From: Grifola frondosa
Taxonomy: Eukaryota > Basidiomycota > Agaricomycetes > Polyporales > Grifolaceae
Length of the DNA: 64,000 bases
Assembly (NCBI GenBank): GCA_001683735.1
Contig: LUGG01000047.1
Location: 206,418 to 270,417, forward strand
Reading direction: 5' to 3'
Shown in pieces: positions 9,434 to 20,405 of the stretch (its first letter is position 1; each line of letters begins with the position of its first letter). A program made the translations under genes and the position numbers. The notes under the pieces are model-generated. The model ran no database searches and was not told the DNA's origin. It saw nothing but the letters and a program-made list of their open reading frames with translations.

Positions 9434-12108
9434 ATGAGAGCCCTTCCTCCAGGTGTCCCCTTTCTCTTCCGCAGTCTGCTGGATCTGTGCTTCCTGGCGC
9501 CTGCGGTGGTGTTGCTTGCCACACGCGTTCTCCGTTCCCAACATGTATATGTACCCGGCTGGCTCGTGGTGCTCGCCGTCATCGCGAGCAACCCGCTGCT
9601 CTTTGCTGTACGCGTCTCGCTAGGACGTTGGCGCATCCGCCGCGCCGCGGCGCGCATGGACGCAGTGCTTCCACTACCATGGAAGGGAAATGGATAGGGA
9701 ACTTCGATGTGTATCTGAGAATGATGCGCTCGTTCAAGTCGGATACCCATGTTCGTGCGCTCAATTGTGTGGTTGTTCTCGAGCTTATGTTCATGTTCAC
9801 TCACAGCGGACATCGTCGATCCGGGATTTGCGCTGAATCGTGCTATCTTCTCGTTCGATGTGTTCTGGGTCAAAGGCTTTATCACTTGCGATCCGAATAT
9901 CGTGAAGGTATGTTCGATCGTGGGTTTGTGTTTCAGTCGCCGCTCATTCGGTATTCGTATGCAGACAATTCTAGCTACCGGGTTTCCGAATTTCGAGAAA
10001 GGTCATATACTCGCTGAGGAACGTGGGATCCTGTTGAATCTCCTTTGCAGGTGAAATTTTCAGGAACAACATGAACTCGCTCTTCGGTACAGGAGTGTTC
10101 AACTCAGATGGTGTGTCTGCTATTCGTTGTCAGGATTTTCAATGTTGATAGTCATTGCATGTATTTAGGCGAGATGTGGAAGTATGGTCCCTTTCACTCG
10201 ACATTTAGCTCTTTATACTGAGCGACACGTAGGTTTCACCGCTCTATGACTCGTCCCTTCTTCAGCCGTGAGAGGATCAGCGATTTTGAGCTATTCGGTC
10301 GCCATACCGGTATGTGCATGCACTCGTCCAAGCAGGTATCGTGCATGATCTTCTATCATCAGATCATGCAATTTCCAAGATGAAGGAAAGACTGCAAACT
10401 GCATTGCGGTTAACTTTCAGGTTCGTTCCGCCGACCACCTAATTGTCTGTGTGTGCTGATCGGTCCTCAATACTGCAGGATCTCATTGGGCGCTTCACGC
10501 TCGATTCCGCCACCGAGTTCCTCTTTGGTTCATGCTTGAACAGCTTAGACTCGCCCCTGCCCTACCCGCACAACAGTCGCTCGGCAAATGAAACTACCGC
10601 ACAGCCAGTCAACGCCGCACAGCAGTTTGTAGACGCGTTTGCCGCAGTGCAGATGGTGGTCGCCGACCGCGCGAGAGGGGGGTGGACGTGGCCTCTTTGG
10701 GAGATCTTCAAGGACAAAACGGCGGAGCACAGGGCCATTGTGGACAGCGTGTTGGACCTATTTTGAAGGAGGCTCTACGCAAAAAGGAGGAAAAGGCGAA
10801 GTTGGGGAAAGATGCTAATGAAAAGGACGATGAGGAAGACGAGACGCTCCTCGATTCGTTGGTGCGGTTTACCTCTGGTGAGCCATTTATCAGCTGTACC
10901 AATTAGCACGGAGACGTGATGGGTTTTTAGATCCGATCATTCTCCACGACGAGACCCTCAACATTCTGATTGCTGGCAGAGACACAGTACGTAATTTTAC
11001 GGACTTTGTACAGCAATCTGACGGTCTACTCTGTGCTTATACCCTACTAGACCGCTTCAGCTCTCACCTTTGCCGTCTACCTCCTCTGCACACATCCTGC
11101 GTACTCAAGCAGCTCCGTGAGGAGATTATGCAACACGTCGGTCCGACACGGAGGCCTACTTATGATGACATTCGCGGGATGAGATATCTACGAGCCTTCT
11201 TGAACGGTACGCTAATAGGCGGTATCTTCGCTACGAATAGCCATACATTGACCCTCCATACTCTCAGAAACATTACGTTTGTATCCACCTGTGTAAGTCA
11301 GGCTAGTGGATCAGAAAATGCTTCTCTTCTCTGACTTAATGGACTTCTAGGCCGTTTGATGTTCGGTGGGTTGCTCCCAGATTTCTCCTAGTCTGAAATT
11401 AGCAACGATCGTCATCCTTAGCTACACCATCGATGAGACTACAGTGCCAAATCCCGATCCTACAGGGAAACCCTTCTATATTCCAGCTAAAACGGAGTAC
11501 GTATGTATGCGTAGCTCCATCGACTTGCTCGCTCATACAATGGACATAGACTCTCGTATTCCCTTTTCAACATGCACCGCGACCCAAAGCATTGGGGCCC
11601 TGATGGTGCGCATCCATGTCAGCGCTCTGGTGCGCTCGATGCTGATCGCGCATCACAGCCGAGGAGTTCGACCCTAATCGGTTCCTGGACGAGCGCGTGG
11701 CGAAGTACCTCATCCCGAACCCCTTCATCTTCCTGCCGTTCAACGCAGGACCGCGCATCTGCCTCGGCCAGCAGGTAGGCCCAGCTCCCATGCGCGCTGC
11801 GTAGTCTGACATTGGCCGTGTTATAGTTTGCATACAACGAGATGTCGTTCTTCCTCATCCGTCTGCTGCAGAGCTTCGCGACGATGGCGCTCGACCTCTC
11901 GGCACAGCCTCCCGACTCGCTGCCGCCGGCGGAATGGAAGAATGGCTCCGGCCGAAAAGCCATCGAGAAGATCTTTCCCAAGGTGCACATCACGCTGTAC
12001 GCGCATGTGCGTGCTTTTCGCATTTCTTCGCTGCGGACATGACTAATTCCTGGTGCCTCGCAGGGCGGGCTGTGGGTCACGATGAGCGAAGCTGATGCTG
12101 AAGTGTAA
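9434..12108 (+). CDS. CYP63-like cytochrome P450, frame broken at four points
   Basis: The whole length of a CYP63-type P450 can be followed through about 13 exons. The N-terminus [19 protein letters not shown] has two hydrophobic segments. Then come [56 protein letters not shown], the I-helix [17 protein letters not shown], ExxR in [10 protein letters not shown], and heme motif [15 protein letters not shown]. It ends [14 protein letters not shown] with TAA at 12106. The frame is lost by single missing bases near 9685-9692, 10400-10406, 10758-10765 and 11101; each shift restores family-typical sequence. CYP63 enzymes in white-rot fungi oxidise alkanes, aromatics and xenobiotics. All catalytic motifs survive, so consensus error is as likely as a pseudogene. 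Confidence 0.75.
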
Positions 12109-13196
12109 GACTTCTGTAAGAGCAAATTACCCATGCCACGCCTTATGTAACTGGTCGGTCGCTGTATACGGTGTATGTTTATATTTATGACTCGGAGTGT
12201 GCCCAGTTCTCCTGGGTGACCCACCTCAGCGCCTTACCTGGTGCCGAAAGAGTTCAGTGGCACTTGTCATACATTCTAAGTGTGCGTACCTGATTCGAGC
12301 CCCAAAGTTTTCAATTAAGATCCTTGAAAATGAAATTCAGCACGCCTTTTTCTCACCGATGTTTCACTGCTAACTGTTCTGGCGTCCGATATGGAACCTC
12401 GGAGCCCACAGTGGCATGAGGTCAACTTCAGCCGAATCCTGGCAATAAGCTGACAATCACTGGTTTTGAATGTGGTTGTGCCATCGAACAAGGGTCGAAA
12501 CCAGTTTGATGCACCTGGAATATCAAGTGAATGGATTTCTTTTTTAAAACATATTCGTCTCCTTGAGCGGTTCGCTCAGGCACTATTGATTACGTGATCA
12601 GGTGGATCGTCGATCATGTCTCCGTGGCACTGACACCAAGAACACACAAGGCTATCAACACACTATCATCCTCCGATTTGCACATATAGCGGCACTACCC
12701 CTCTGCCAGTGACAACGAGCACAGCACATAACTATGGATCCTGGATATTCGACATGAGCCGATAGAATCCTTGGAAGAGTGATTTTGAATGCTTGACTAC
12801 ATACATTCCAAATTACTTAGCGATGTCTCCGTTGCAGTCGTTGAAGGTTCAATATAATATTGTTACGCAAAACGAAGGATAGGTGAGTAGCTCATAGACG
12901 TGTTACCTTGGTTTCAGAGTAAGTATTACGTTCATCGCACAGTCCGTGAATTGCGACCATACCTCATTCAGCTGCTGACGTATTCGGCTAGATATCCATG
13001 AGAACCATCGAAAATAGAGTTGTCTCGGAGCTTTTTGCACGTGGAGACAGGTCCTAAGTGGCTGAATGACTGCATCCTTAAGACGCGGTAAGTGACAGCT
13101 GTGCATCAACTAGTTCCCGCATTGTGCTAACGATATTGCGTGGCCCCCATTATTTGCTCCACCAGAGTGAATGCGCCTCGTTTCCTTCCAAACAGT
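12109..13196. other. intergenic, nothing recognised
   Basis: About 1.1 kb of unique DNA. Short open frames on both strands have no domain and no matching splice sites. Confidence 0.4.
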
Positions 13197-14500
13197 ATGT
13201 CTGCGACGGACTCCTCAGAAGCGCCATACGATGTTGTGGCAAATCGAATAATTCTGGTGGGGTATTGTCTTGGTTGTATCGGTTATGGTGTGTTAAGGAT
13301 AGCCTCTCACTATGGTACCACTGCAGCTCACGATTAAATTCTGAAACAGGCATTTCCTCGACGCTCTTCATCCTTTGTTTTCGTGCACTCTACCAGCTGG
13401 TCAAGAAGAATAGGACAAGTGCGATGCTAATGGGTTACATCTGCATTATGTTCCCCCTCGTTAGCTTGGGAAATGCCCTCGAGATTGAGCAAGTCACTCT
13501 TGGTTTCGTCAAATACGGGGATTTATTCCGGCGGCTTCTATCAGTTGGAGACTCCCTTAAACAGCACCTGGGTATCGAATGGCTCCTACGTTCTTTCCAG
13601 TATCACCAGCGTTCTACAGGATAGTCTACTGGTGAGTAATTACCGTACCTCTCTACCGCAGTTGCTGAACACTACTTCAGTTGTATCGTTTTTGGATTAT
13701 CTATAGCGGCAACTTCGTTGCTCTCTTCTTACCCACCTTAATGTTCGTGGGCATTATTAGTGAGCACTGTCTGCCCTGGAATGAATGAAATGCCCTGAAT
13801 TATTTGCTCTTGGCCCGGTGACGAATTGACCTAGTCAGCTGCTGCATTTTCACTGCCGCATTCATGCGAGGCGAGAAGGACTTCTTTGCGAAGTCAAGCG
13901 TTGACGTAGGGATGATTCAAGTGTCGATTTCAATCACCTTCAACGTGCTTGTCACCGCAATGATCGTTGCCCGTCTCCTGCTCATGCGCCGGCGTCTTCG
14001 TACATCCCTTGGATCGTCTGCTGCTGCGCCCTACGTTTCAGTCATGGCTATGTTCGTCGAATCCGCGTTCATGTACACGGCATATGGAGTTGTGGCGGGC
14101 GCAATCTATGGGGCTGGGAGTCCGTTGTCTTCTCTTTTTGATCCTCTTTACGGCCAAGTCACGGTGCGTCCCATAATCATCCCTTCTCAGCCAGCCAGAC
14201 ACTCACACAGGTAAAAACGACGTACAGGCGATTGCTCCACTCCTTATCATTCTCCGTATCGCTGAAGGTCGCGCATGGTCGAAAGATACCCTTGCTATCA
14301 CCAACACGACGAACATCCAATTTACTACTGTCCTCTGGGATCCAGAACAGCAGAATGTCTCGACGTCGGGACCTGGAATGGCTGAGGTTCGGGTTACACT
14401 TGGCGATCCGTCAGTGGCATCCTCTTCGGAGAGTTCGATTTCCAGGCATTTGGAGCCCGCATCGAGGTGCGATCGCGTCGTTCATAGTGCTAAGAGCTGA
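13197..14500 (+). CDS. fungal seven-transmembrane protein, function unknown
   Basis: A multi-exon membrane protein of a type common in Agaricomycetes. The start MSATDSSEAPYDVVANR leads into a first TM helix that continues across an intron (GTGTGT...GAAACAG). The next exon has FILCFRALYQLVKKN and a second helix. Later exons give LYRFWIIYSGNFVALFLPTLMFV, then SCCIFTAAFMRGEK, VSISITFNVLVTAMIVARLLL, PYVSVMAMFVESAFMYTAYG and finally APLLIILRIAEGRAWSKD, the usual last helix plus cytoplasmic Arg-Trp motif. Roughly seven hydrophobic helices are seen. Near 13508-13515 the frame changes by one base between EQVTLGFV and NTGIYSGGF without splice sites. No ligand or signalling partner can be assigned. Confidence 0.7.
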
Positions 14501-14765
14501 AGCGACAAACATTGTCATATCCAGAGTCTGATCTCGTGCGTTTCATTCTCGGACCATTGCGTCGTGTCGTAGCATTGCAAGTAGATACGGCATAGATCTT
14601 AATAGCGCGGACCATATTAGAAATCAGAATTGCTTCGTAGCTACGTCCCCCACGCCGGAACTAACACGGACGATACTGAAGTGAGTTCTGGAGATATCAG
14701 TGTACTGTATGGAAAAAATGAAAGGGTGATAAGCGGAGAATTAGTCCATAGCACCACAGCACAGC

Positions 14766-17066
14766 TCAGAACGCGTCGGCGAGATTCAACCTGGTCAGGA
14801 CTCGGGTCCCCTCCATTCTTGTCCAATTCATGCTGATATTCAATGGCGTATCTCCGTCTTGGAATGTCAAAATCTGACGCTGACTAATGTTGTACCGCGG
14901 CCAGTAGACAGCTTCTGTGCCGTCGTTTGGATCGAGGGTTGCGACGAAACGAATGAGGTAATCGGCCATGCTACCGCCGCTGAAGACGTTGATTAGATCG
15001 GGCGTATGAGCCTGCCAGCCACACTTCATGTCACTTTCACGCTGGAAAGAATAGGGTGACTACTACGTACTGCACCCAAACCGGGGAAACTGTGCTGTGC
15101 GCTAACTGAAAGCCATTGAAACGCAGGAATTAGTTTAGGTTTCTGAATGAAAACACGGACTTACTGAATGAACACGTTGGGTGCTTCCCTTCCCGTTGGT
15201 CGAGGAAGAACCGACGAGGAATGGGGAAAAACAGGTCGTCCTGCAGCAACGCCATCCTCTTATACTCCGGTGTGAATGCGTAGGAGTAGCCTGTGTCGTA
15301 TGGCGAGCCTGCTGCAGGATCATATGGATAGGCCTCGAATAGCGAAGCTAGAGCTGCGCTCCATATGTCCGGATAGTAGTTCTATTTGATATAGACTTCA
15401 ACCTCCTCATCCGTACTGGCTACGAAGGGACATCTGCCACACTTCCTTCGGCAACCAACAGCTGTGGGTGGTTCTTGAAAAACACACCATCCACATGCGG
15501 AATCCACGCGTTACTCTAGTCTGTTCAGATCGCAGCTCACGCATCAGGTGGTACCAAACATCAAACCATAATCGAACACGCACCCCATACGAAAACGCGC
15601 TGGTTGCGTTATTGGCAGCTTCTTTCATCAGCCCTAACGGAGCCTTACGAAGACAGTCCAGCGTGTCAGTAGCGTTCGAGCATCCTGTTTGCTAGACGGC
15701 CCCGTCATAGACATATTGGAGCTTCGTGATATCGCCGACCGGGATGGGGAACCCTGAATTCATGAAAGCAGCCCTAAACAACCCCTCCGCATTACCATCA
15801 TTGGTGAGCATCTGTCATGCGATGGAAACCGCCCCGGCTCTCTCTCCCCAGCTAGGAATAGCCATTATCGAGTAGAGCGATCCATAAATAAACAGCGCTT
15901 ACATAGTGACTTTGTTCGGATCACCACCAGATGCCAATATATGTTGTTGTATCCACCCAAGTGCGGTACGTTCTATGAAGTCATATACGTAGCTGGTGAG
16001 CCCTACGTACACAAGAACGGGTATAGAACATACGATCGTGGAGCCCCAGGTTACCAATGCCGGCGTCCTTGATTTTCTTACCCCAAAAAATCCGAAGACT
16101 GCAACAACAACTTTGTCAGTTCAATATCAAACCGTGTCAGTGAAGTGTACTTGCAACTAATACTGTAGATGATTTCAGTACCAAAAATCAACGAATGAGA
16201 AAATGGACTCACCGGTAGTTCAATGCAACGTATATAATAGGGCGTCCGAGTGCGATTGACCGAGTCACTATCGGAGTTCCGTCATACCTGAGAGACCGTA
16301 TGAATGTAGGTACGTACAAGCGAATTAAACTTATACCCATCTTACTTTGAGTTGAATACTGTTGAAAATCCGCTTGTGATGCTCGGATAGTGTGTGAAAT
16401 CGCTTGTAATGCTTATGTGGATCGCTGACCATCATAGGTCCACTATGAACAGATAAGATCGGTCAAGTGTGAGTGCATACGTGCAACGCTGACAGCAAAT
16501 ACATACCACAAGAACGGGAAACTTCACATTAGAGTCGATACCAACCGGCGTCATGATATTGATGTTAAGAGCTGAGATGGTTGGTAAATTAACAAATTTG
16601 CATGTGGCATGGTAGGAGAACACTTACAATCTTCACTTTCAGGAACCACAGGAGCCACTCGCATAGAACCGGTGTACGCCTCAAGATCCTCAATGAGTTC
16701 TGCTGGGACAAAGTCGTGGAGCTATGATACTTGTTGCGGACGCTGAGCGCCGTAAGTCGTCGCATTGATCGTGCCGCTGTAGGCTGTAATTAACTTTGGA
16801 AGCCGAAGCCGAAGATCCCCAATCCTGACGAATGACGAAATCATTGTTGCATAAGTCATTGCATATGGCTAAAATATGCCAAACACTTACGGAGGCTCAG
16901 CGAAGAGAACTCCAAGGAAGCTGGTCACAGAACCATTCGTCTTGCCAATGGCAGTCGCAGCGTCGAGTTGGACAACAGGGTATGATGATGCTTCTGTCTG
17001 ACTGGACGCAGCTGGACAATATGCTTGAAATACAAAGAGTAACAGGCTCTAGGTCAGAAACACCAT
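14766..17066 (-). pseudogene. type-B carboxylesterase/lipase, inactivated
   Basis: A secreted carboxylesterase gene is traceable along its whole length but is dead. The exons carry a signal peptide, GSVTSFLGVLFAEPP, ESEDC, YDGTPIVTRSIALG, NYR, KDAGIGNLGLHD, GGDPNKVTIWGE and the C-terminus MADYLIRFVATLDPND. The nucleophile elbow GESAG reads GERAG (Arg codon at 15839-15841), removing the catalytic serine. In-frame stops lie at 17049-17051, 16722-16724, 15815-15817 and 15692-15694; the three TAGs could come from CAG by C-to-T change. Frameshifts occur near the FGF-GG motif and after GSVADVP, and the oxyanion-hole region (expected WIYGGGF) is lost. Several independent lesions argue against sequencing error. 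Confidence 0.85.
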
Positions 17067-18655
17067 GATGCAAAACAGAGTTCGGTGAGCAGATCAAAAC
17101 CTAACTTAGTTTGAATTTATAGCATGCGCGATGAGAGCGAGAGACTGCATCGTTGAAGCCAACTGGTAGGCCATATCGTGTAGGCATCAAATTCGTCTCT
17201 ACGGACCTGCGGGATACGAGCTGTGCAAGCACAGACAGCCGGCCACGCAGTTGATCATACATATGACGAATTGTCCAACCTTTCGGTCGCCGTTGTGGCG
17301 TGTTGTGCACGCCGGTCACACGATATCGGAATCTGAAAGACATCGGGGTCAGTACGCAGGTTAATCTCAACGAACACGCCAGCTTGTTGGGCCATTGGCT
17401 ATGCGAGTTTACGTTTCAAGTAGCGGAGACGAAACTAGAATGAAATGATCACATGATCAACCGTTTCACGGTATCGTAGATTCGTAAGGCTTTTCTAACC
17501 GTTGCACATCTGCAATGTGCATCCACATTCACATACCTATTCTTGCTTAATGCGTTCTCTTCATGCCACTTCAGCTTGCAAGTGTGACTAGGCGTCCTTG
17601 AGGACCGTGAATCTTTGTTGAGCGGGCTAATATGTCTTGAAACATACCCAATATGGAAGACCGGCGCTTCGCAACACGGACAACTTTCAAGATATTCAAC
17701 TCTAATCTTTTTATGCTCACTATTATATACCACAAATTCACAGAGCCCTCGCATTATCATGGAAGGTGATCCTGTTCTTGAAGCTGACGAGGATGGTATC
17801 TTGGACGAAATGATTGAGGCAACAGTCCGGGCCGCGATCAATGATTCATTCATTGACTACCCAAGAACTAGTTGCCCCCTTCGGAGATCTCAAAGCCCTT
17901 TTCGTAAGCTGTAACACGTCTACGATGGCCAGTCAAAAATCTGAATATCTTATGACAGAATTGTGAGCGCATCCCGTGTTCGTGTCGCTCTACTGTCTGT
18001 CAAACGCATATCCACACTTTGTGCAGGCATCTTCTCCGCACCCGATAGCACTGCGCTCGATCCTCGAACTCATGCTCTGTGTGCGGTGTACTACATGATA
18101 TGGTGATCATTTAAGATCACAAGTGCCTCTTTACCCTCAGGCGGATCCTACTGTAAGGATCCTAAACTCTTGTCTCATGTTGATTGTATTCAAGCTGATT
18201 TATCCTCGTCCCACTGCGGCAACTGCTATGTCCGCGGTGTAGGGTATATCGACTGATTATTGGGCGATGTGATGACTGGCTCATATTGTTATAATCCGGA
18301 TCCTCGCATCGAAATTTGCCGTCAATCTTGTCTCTAAGGACACATTCGCCGGCGCAGTCGATCGCGTGAATTCCACGCTGATTTTCTGCTGACCTATCTT
18401 GTTTTGCTGCATTCAGTCCCTCAAGTCAGTAGTGATTCGCGCTTATGGTGAGCAGCAAGCGGTGTGCTAAAAGCAATCCGCGCTACTGCAGGCGGAGAGT
18501 ACGGTTGTACTATTCTTATAGCAGTGTGACAGATTCATACATTCGTCCGATGTATGTGGTATGCTACTTTCCTGTTTGAAGTAATCCATCCTCCTCCTCT
18601 CATGAGGTCTCCCACACGTTACTACCCGGTCGAAACAAACTTCAATATCCTCGTT
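17067..18655. other. intergenic, unresolved short frames
   Basis: About 1.6 kb with no recognised gene. The minus frame 17101-17370 and the overlapping frames 17449-17853 (-) and 17615-17914 (+) have no domain I can name. The plus frame includes an acidic stretch (MEGDPVLEADEDGILDEM) followed by a possible donor GTAAGC at ~17904, so a small unknown gene is possible but not supported. Confidence 0.35.
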
Positions 18656-19258
18656 CTACCACATATCCTCTTCATCCAAATAGGCATGACCATATACAGG
18701 AACTTTCGTCATGTCTGCATCCTCCTTGAATGTATAGCCGTCTATAAATAGAGGACCGTGTCAGCGAACCTCAGAACCGTCCGTCGAAGGCTGCCTACAT
18801 AGCGGCCGATGTTCTCCTGCATCAAATGCATAACCGAAGAAGTTTTCGCAATGGTATGCTTGCTTCGGCCAACAGTGTTCTGCCCAATCATCCTCGTCCT
18901 CCATATCTTCATCCTCGCTTTGCTGATCCTATCTCCTTCATACCGCATCTGCGCCCATTTCGGAATTCTCGCCTTACGGTAGTCAAACGTCCTCCCAAGA
19001 CGATCCATATTTAGGCATTCAGTCGCGGCATAGAGCGTGGAGCGGCGCGAGTCCCATGCCATCGTATTTACTGCGTTGTTGCCGGTTGCCAACTCATATA
19101 CCGCAGCGCGCGCGCGGATGTCCCACATTTTGATCTGCTGCGTTTCCTGTCCAGCCGTGAACAAGGCTATCCAATGTATACAGTAGCTCAGCAGAACTTA
19201 ATGGAGAAAGATCCTAAGGCAAACGCACTGGGGATGCCGTCGGGATGGATGAAAATCA
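18656..19258 (-). pseudogene. WD40-repeat protein, C-terminal fragment
   Basis: Only the last blade and tail of a basidiomycete WD40 protein remain. Visible are HPDGIPSAFALG, FTAGQETQQIKMWDIRARA, the segment from AVYELATGNN to ECLNMDRLG, then DYRKARIPKWAQ. A frameshift follows. The shifted frame gives an acidic linker and WAEHCWPKQAYHCENFFGY, and an intron of about 57 bp leads to FKEDADMTKVPVYGHAYLD and TAG at 18656-18658. The upstream blades that should form the rest of the propeller are absent; DNA beyond 19258 is simple repeats and a tRNA-like relic. WD40 proteins are scaffolds; no partner can be inferred. Confidence 0.65.
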
Positions 19259-20405
19259 CATCTCTACAATACTCGTTGTAGAGATTCAGTTAGCCAGATA
19301 CATCCGGTACATCACCTTCACCTGTGCCGGATACACCCGGGAGGTGGGCTCACCTGCCCTTGCATTGGGTCAGATACATCTCGCCAATTCGGATACAACC
19401 GAGATTGCGAGATGCATCGGACTCCGCGCTTCAATTATGGCAAAATAAATGCATTTGACCCGGATTGAACCCGCGACTTGGAAAGCAAAGCACGTACCTG
19501 ATACAACTGCGCCATGAAGGCTTTACAAATTTATATGGAGCTATCTTAATATCCACTCATTTTTGAGTGGTGCTCGATATATCCATCCCGCCGCCCATAT
19601 ACATCCTGCCTCCCATATACATCCAGCTGTCCATATCCATCCCACCTCCCTTCCTCATTCATGCAGGTCGGATATTCATACATACCAAGATCTTTCATCT
19701 TATAACTACATGCTCACATGTATACACAAAGTAGTACACTCTTACATGTATAGTAATAATCAGCATTCCTTCCCCTCCGTTATAGTGGACAACTGTCCAA
19801 ACAGAGCTCTGTGCCGGCTTGCGCACGCGGGTAATGTCCCAAGCTCAAATACGAAGCTCGCCAAAACTGTGCGCACGGATCTCTTCGAAATTGTGTGCGC
19901 GCATCTCTTCATGAAGTGTATGCAAATTCAATCATTTACCTAATTGCGCATGCACTTTCTGTGTCCTCTCAGCACAAAATACAATGCACACCAGCATCAT
20001 GCACATAGATTTCTTCAAAATTATGCATGCAGCGTGCAGACCTCTTCAAAAAAACACCGTGCATCATAATCGTGCGCGAGTCTCTCTTCAACGCAAATTG
20101 AACTGTTTGCTTAATTGGCGGGTACATTTTGTGCATCTCGCAAGCTCGTGCATACATGCGCTTCCGTCGCCTTCTAATAATAGAAAACACCGAAATCCAT
20201 TACAGTACTCAATGCCACCATCCTACATACTAATCCACATCCGTAATGCTTACCCTAAGGTCCAGCACTGTAACGATTCTACCAAACACGTTAGTGTAGT
20301 GCTAATGGCATTCTTCAATACTTACCGTCTCTATCCTATTTGCGAACGAAATCCGCCCAACGACAACAACGCAAATAACGACATGCTTGCCTAGATTATA
20401 ATGAG
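19259..20405. repeat. degenerate short-motif repeats, non-coding
   Basis: About 1.1 kb rich in recurring short words: ATATACATCC/CATATCCATCC-type units at about 19575-19650, and GTGCATGC, TGCGCGCA and TCTTCAAAA words from about 19850 to 20170. Open frames read through these repeats are low in information and are not called as genes. Confidence 0.4.
19444..19518 (-). tRNA. tRNA-like relic (degenerate)
   Basis: The minus strand contains an A-box-like TGGCGCAGTTG and, about 40 nt later, a B-box-like GGTTCAATCC. D-arm pairing GCGC/GTGC is possible. The acceptor arms do not pair, the B box is one base short, and the anticodon stem is weak (loop GCTTTCC if drawn). It is probably a pseudo-tRNA or tRNA-derived SINE fragment; no anticodon is assigned. 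Confidence 0.3.
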
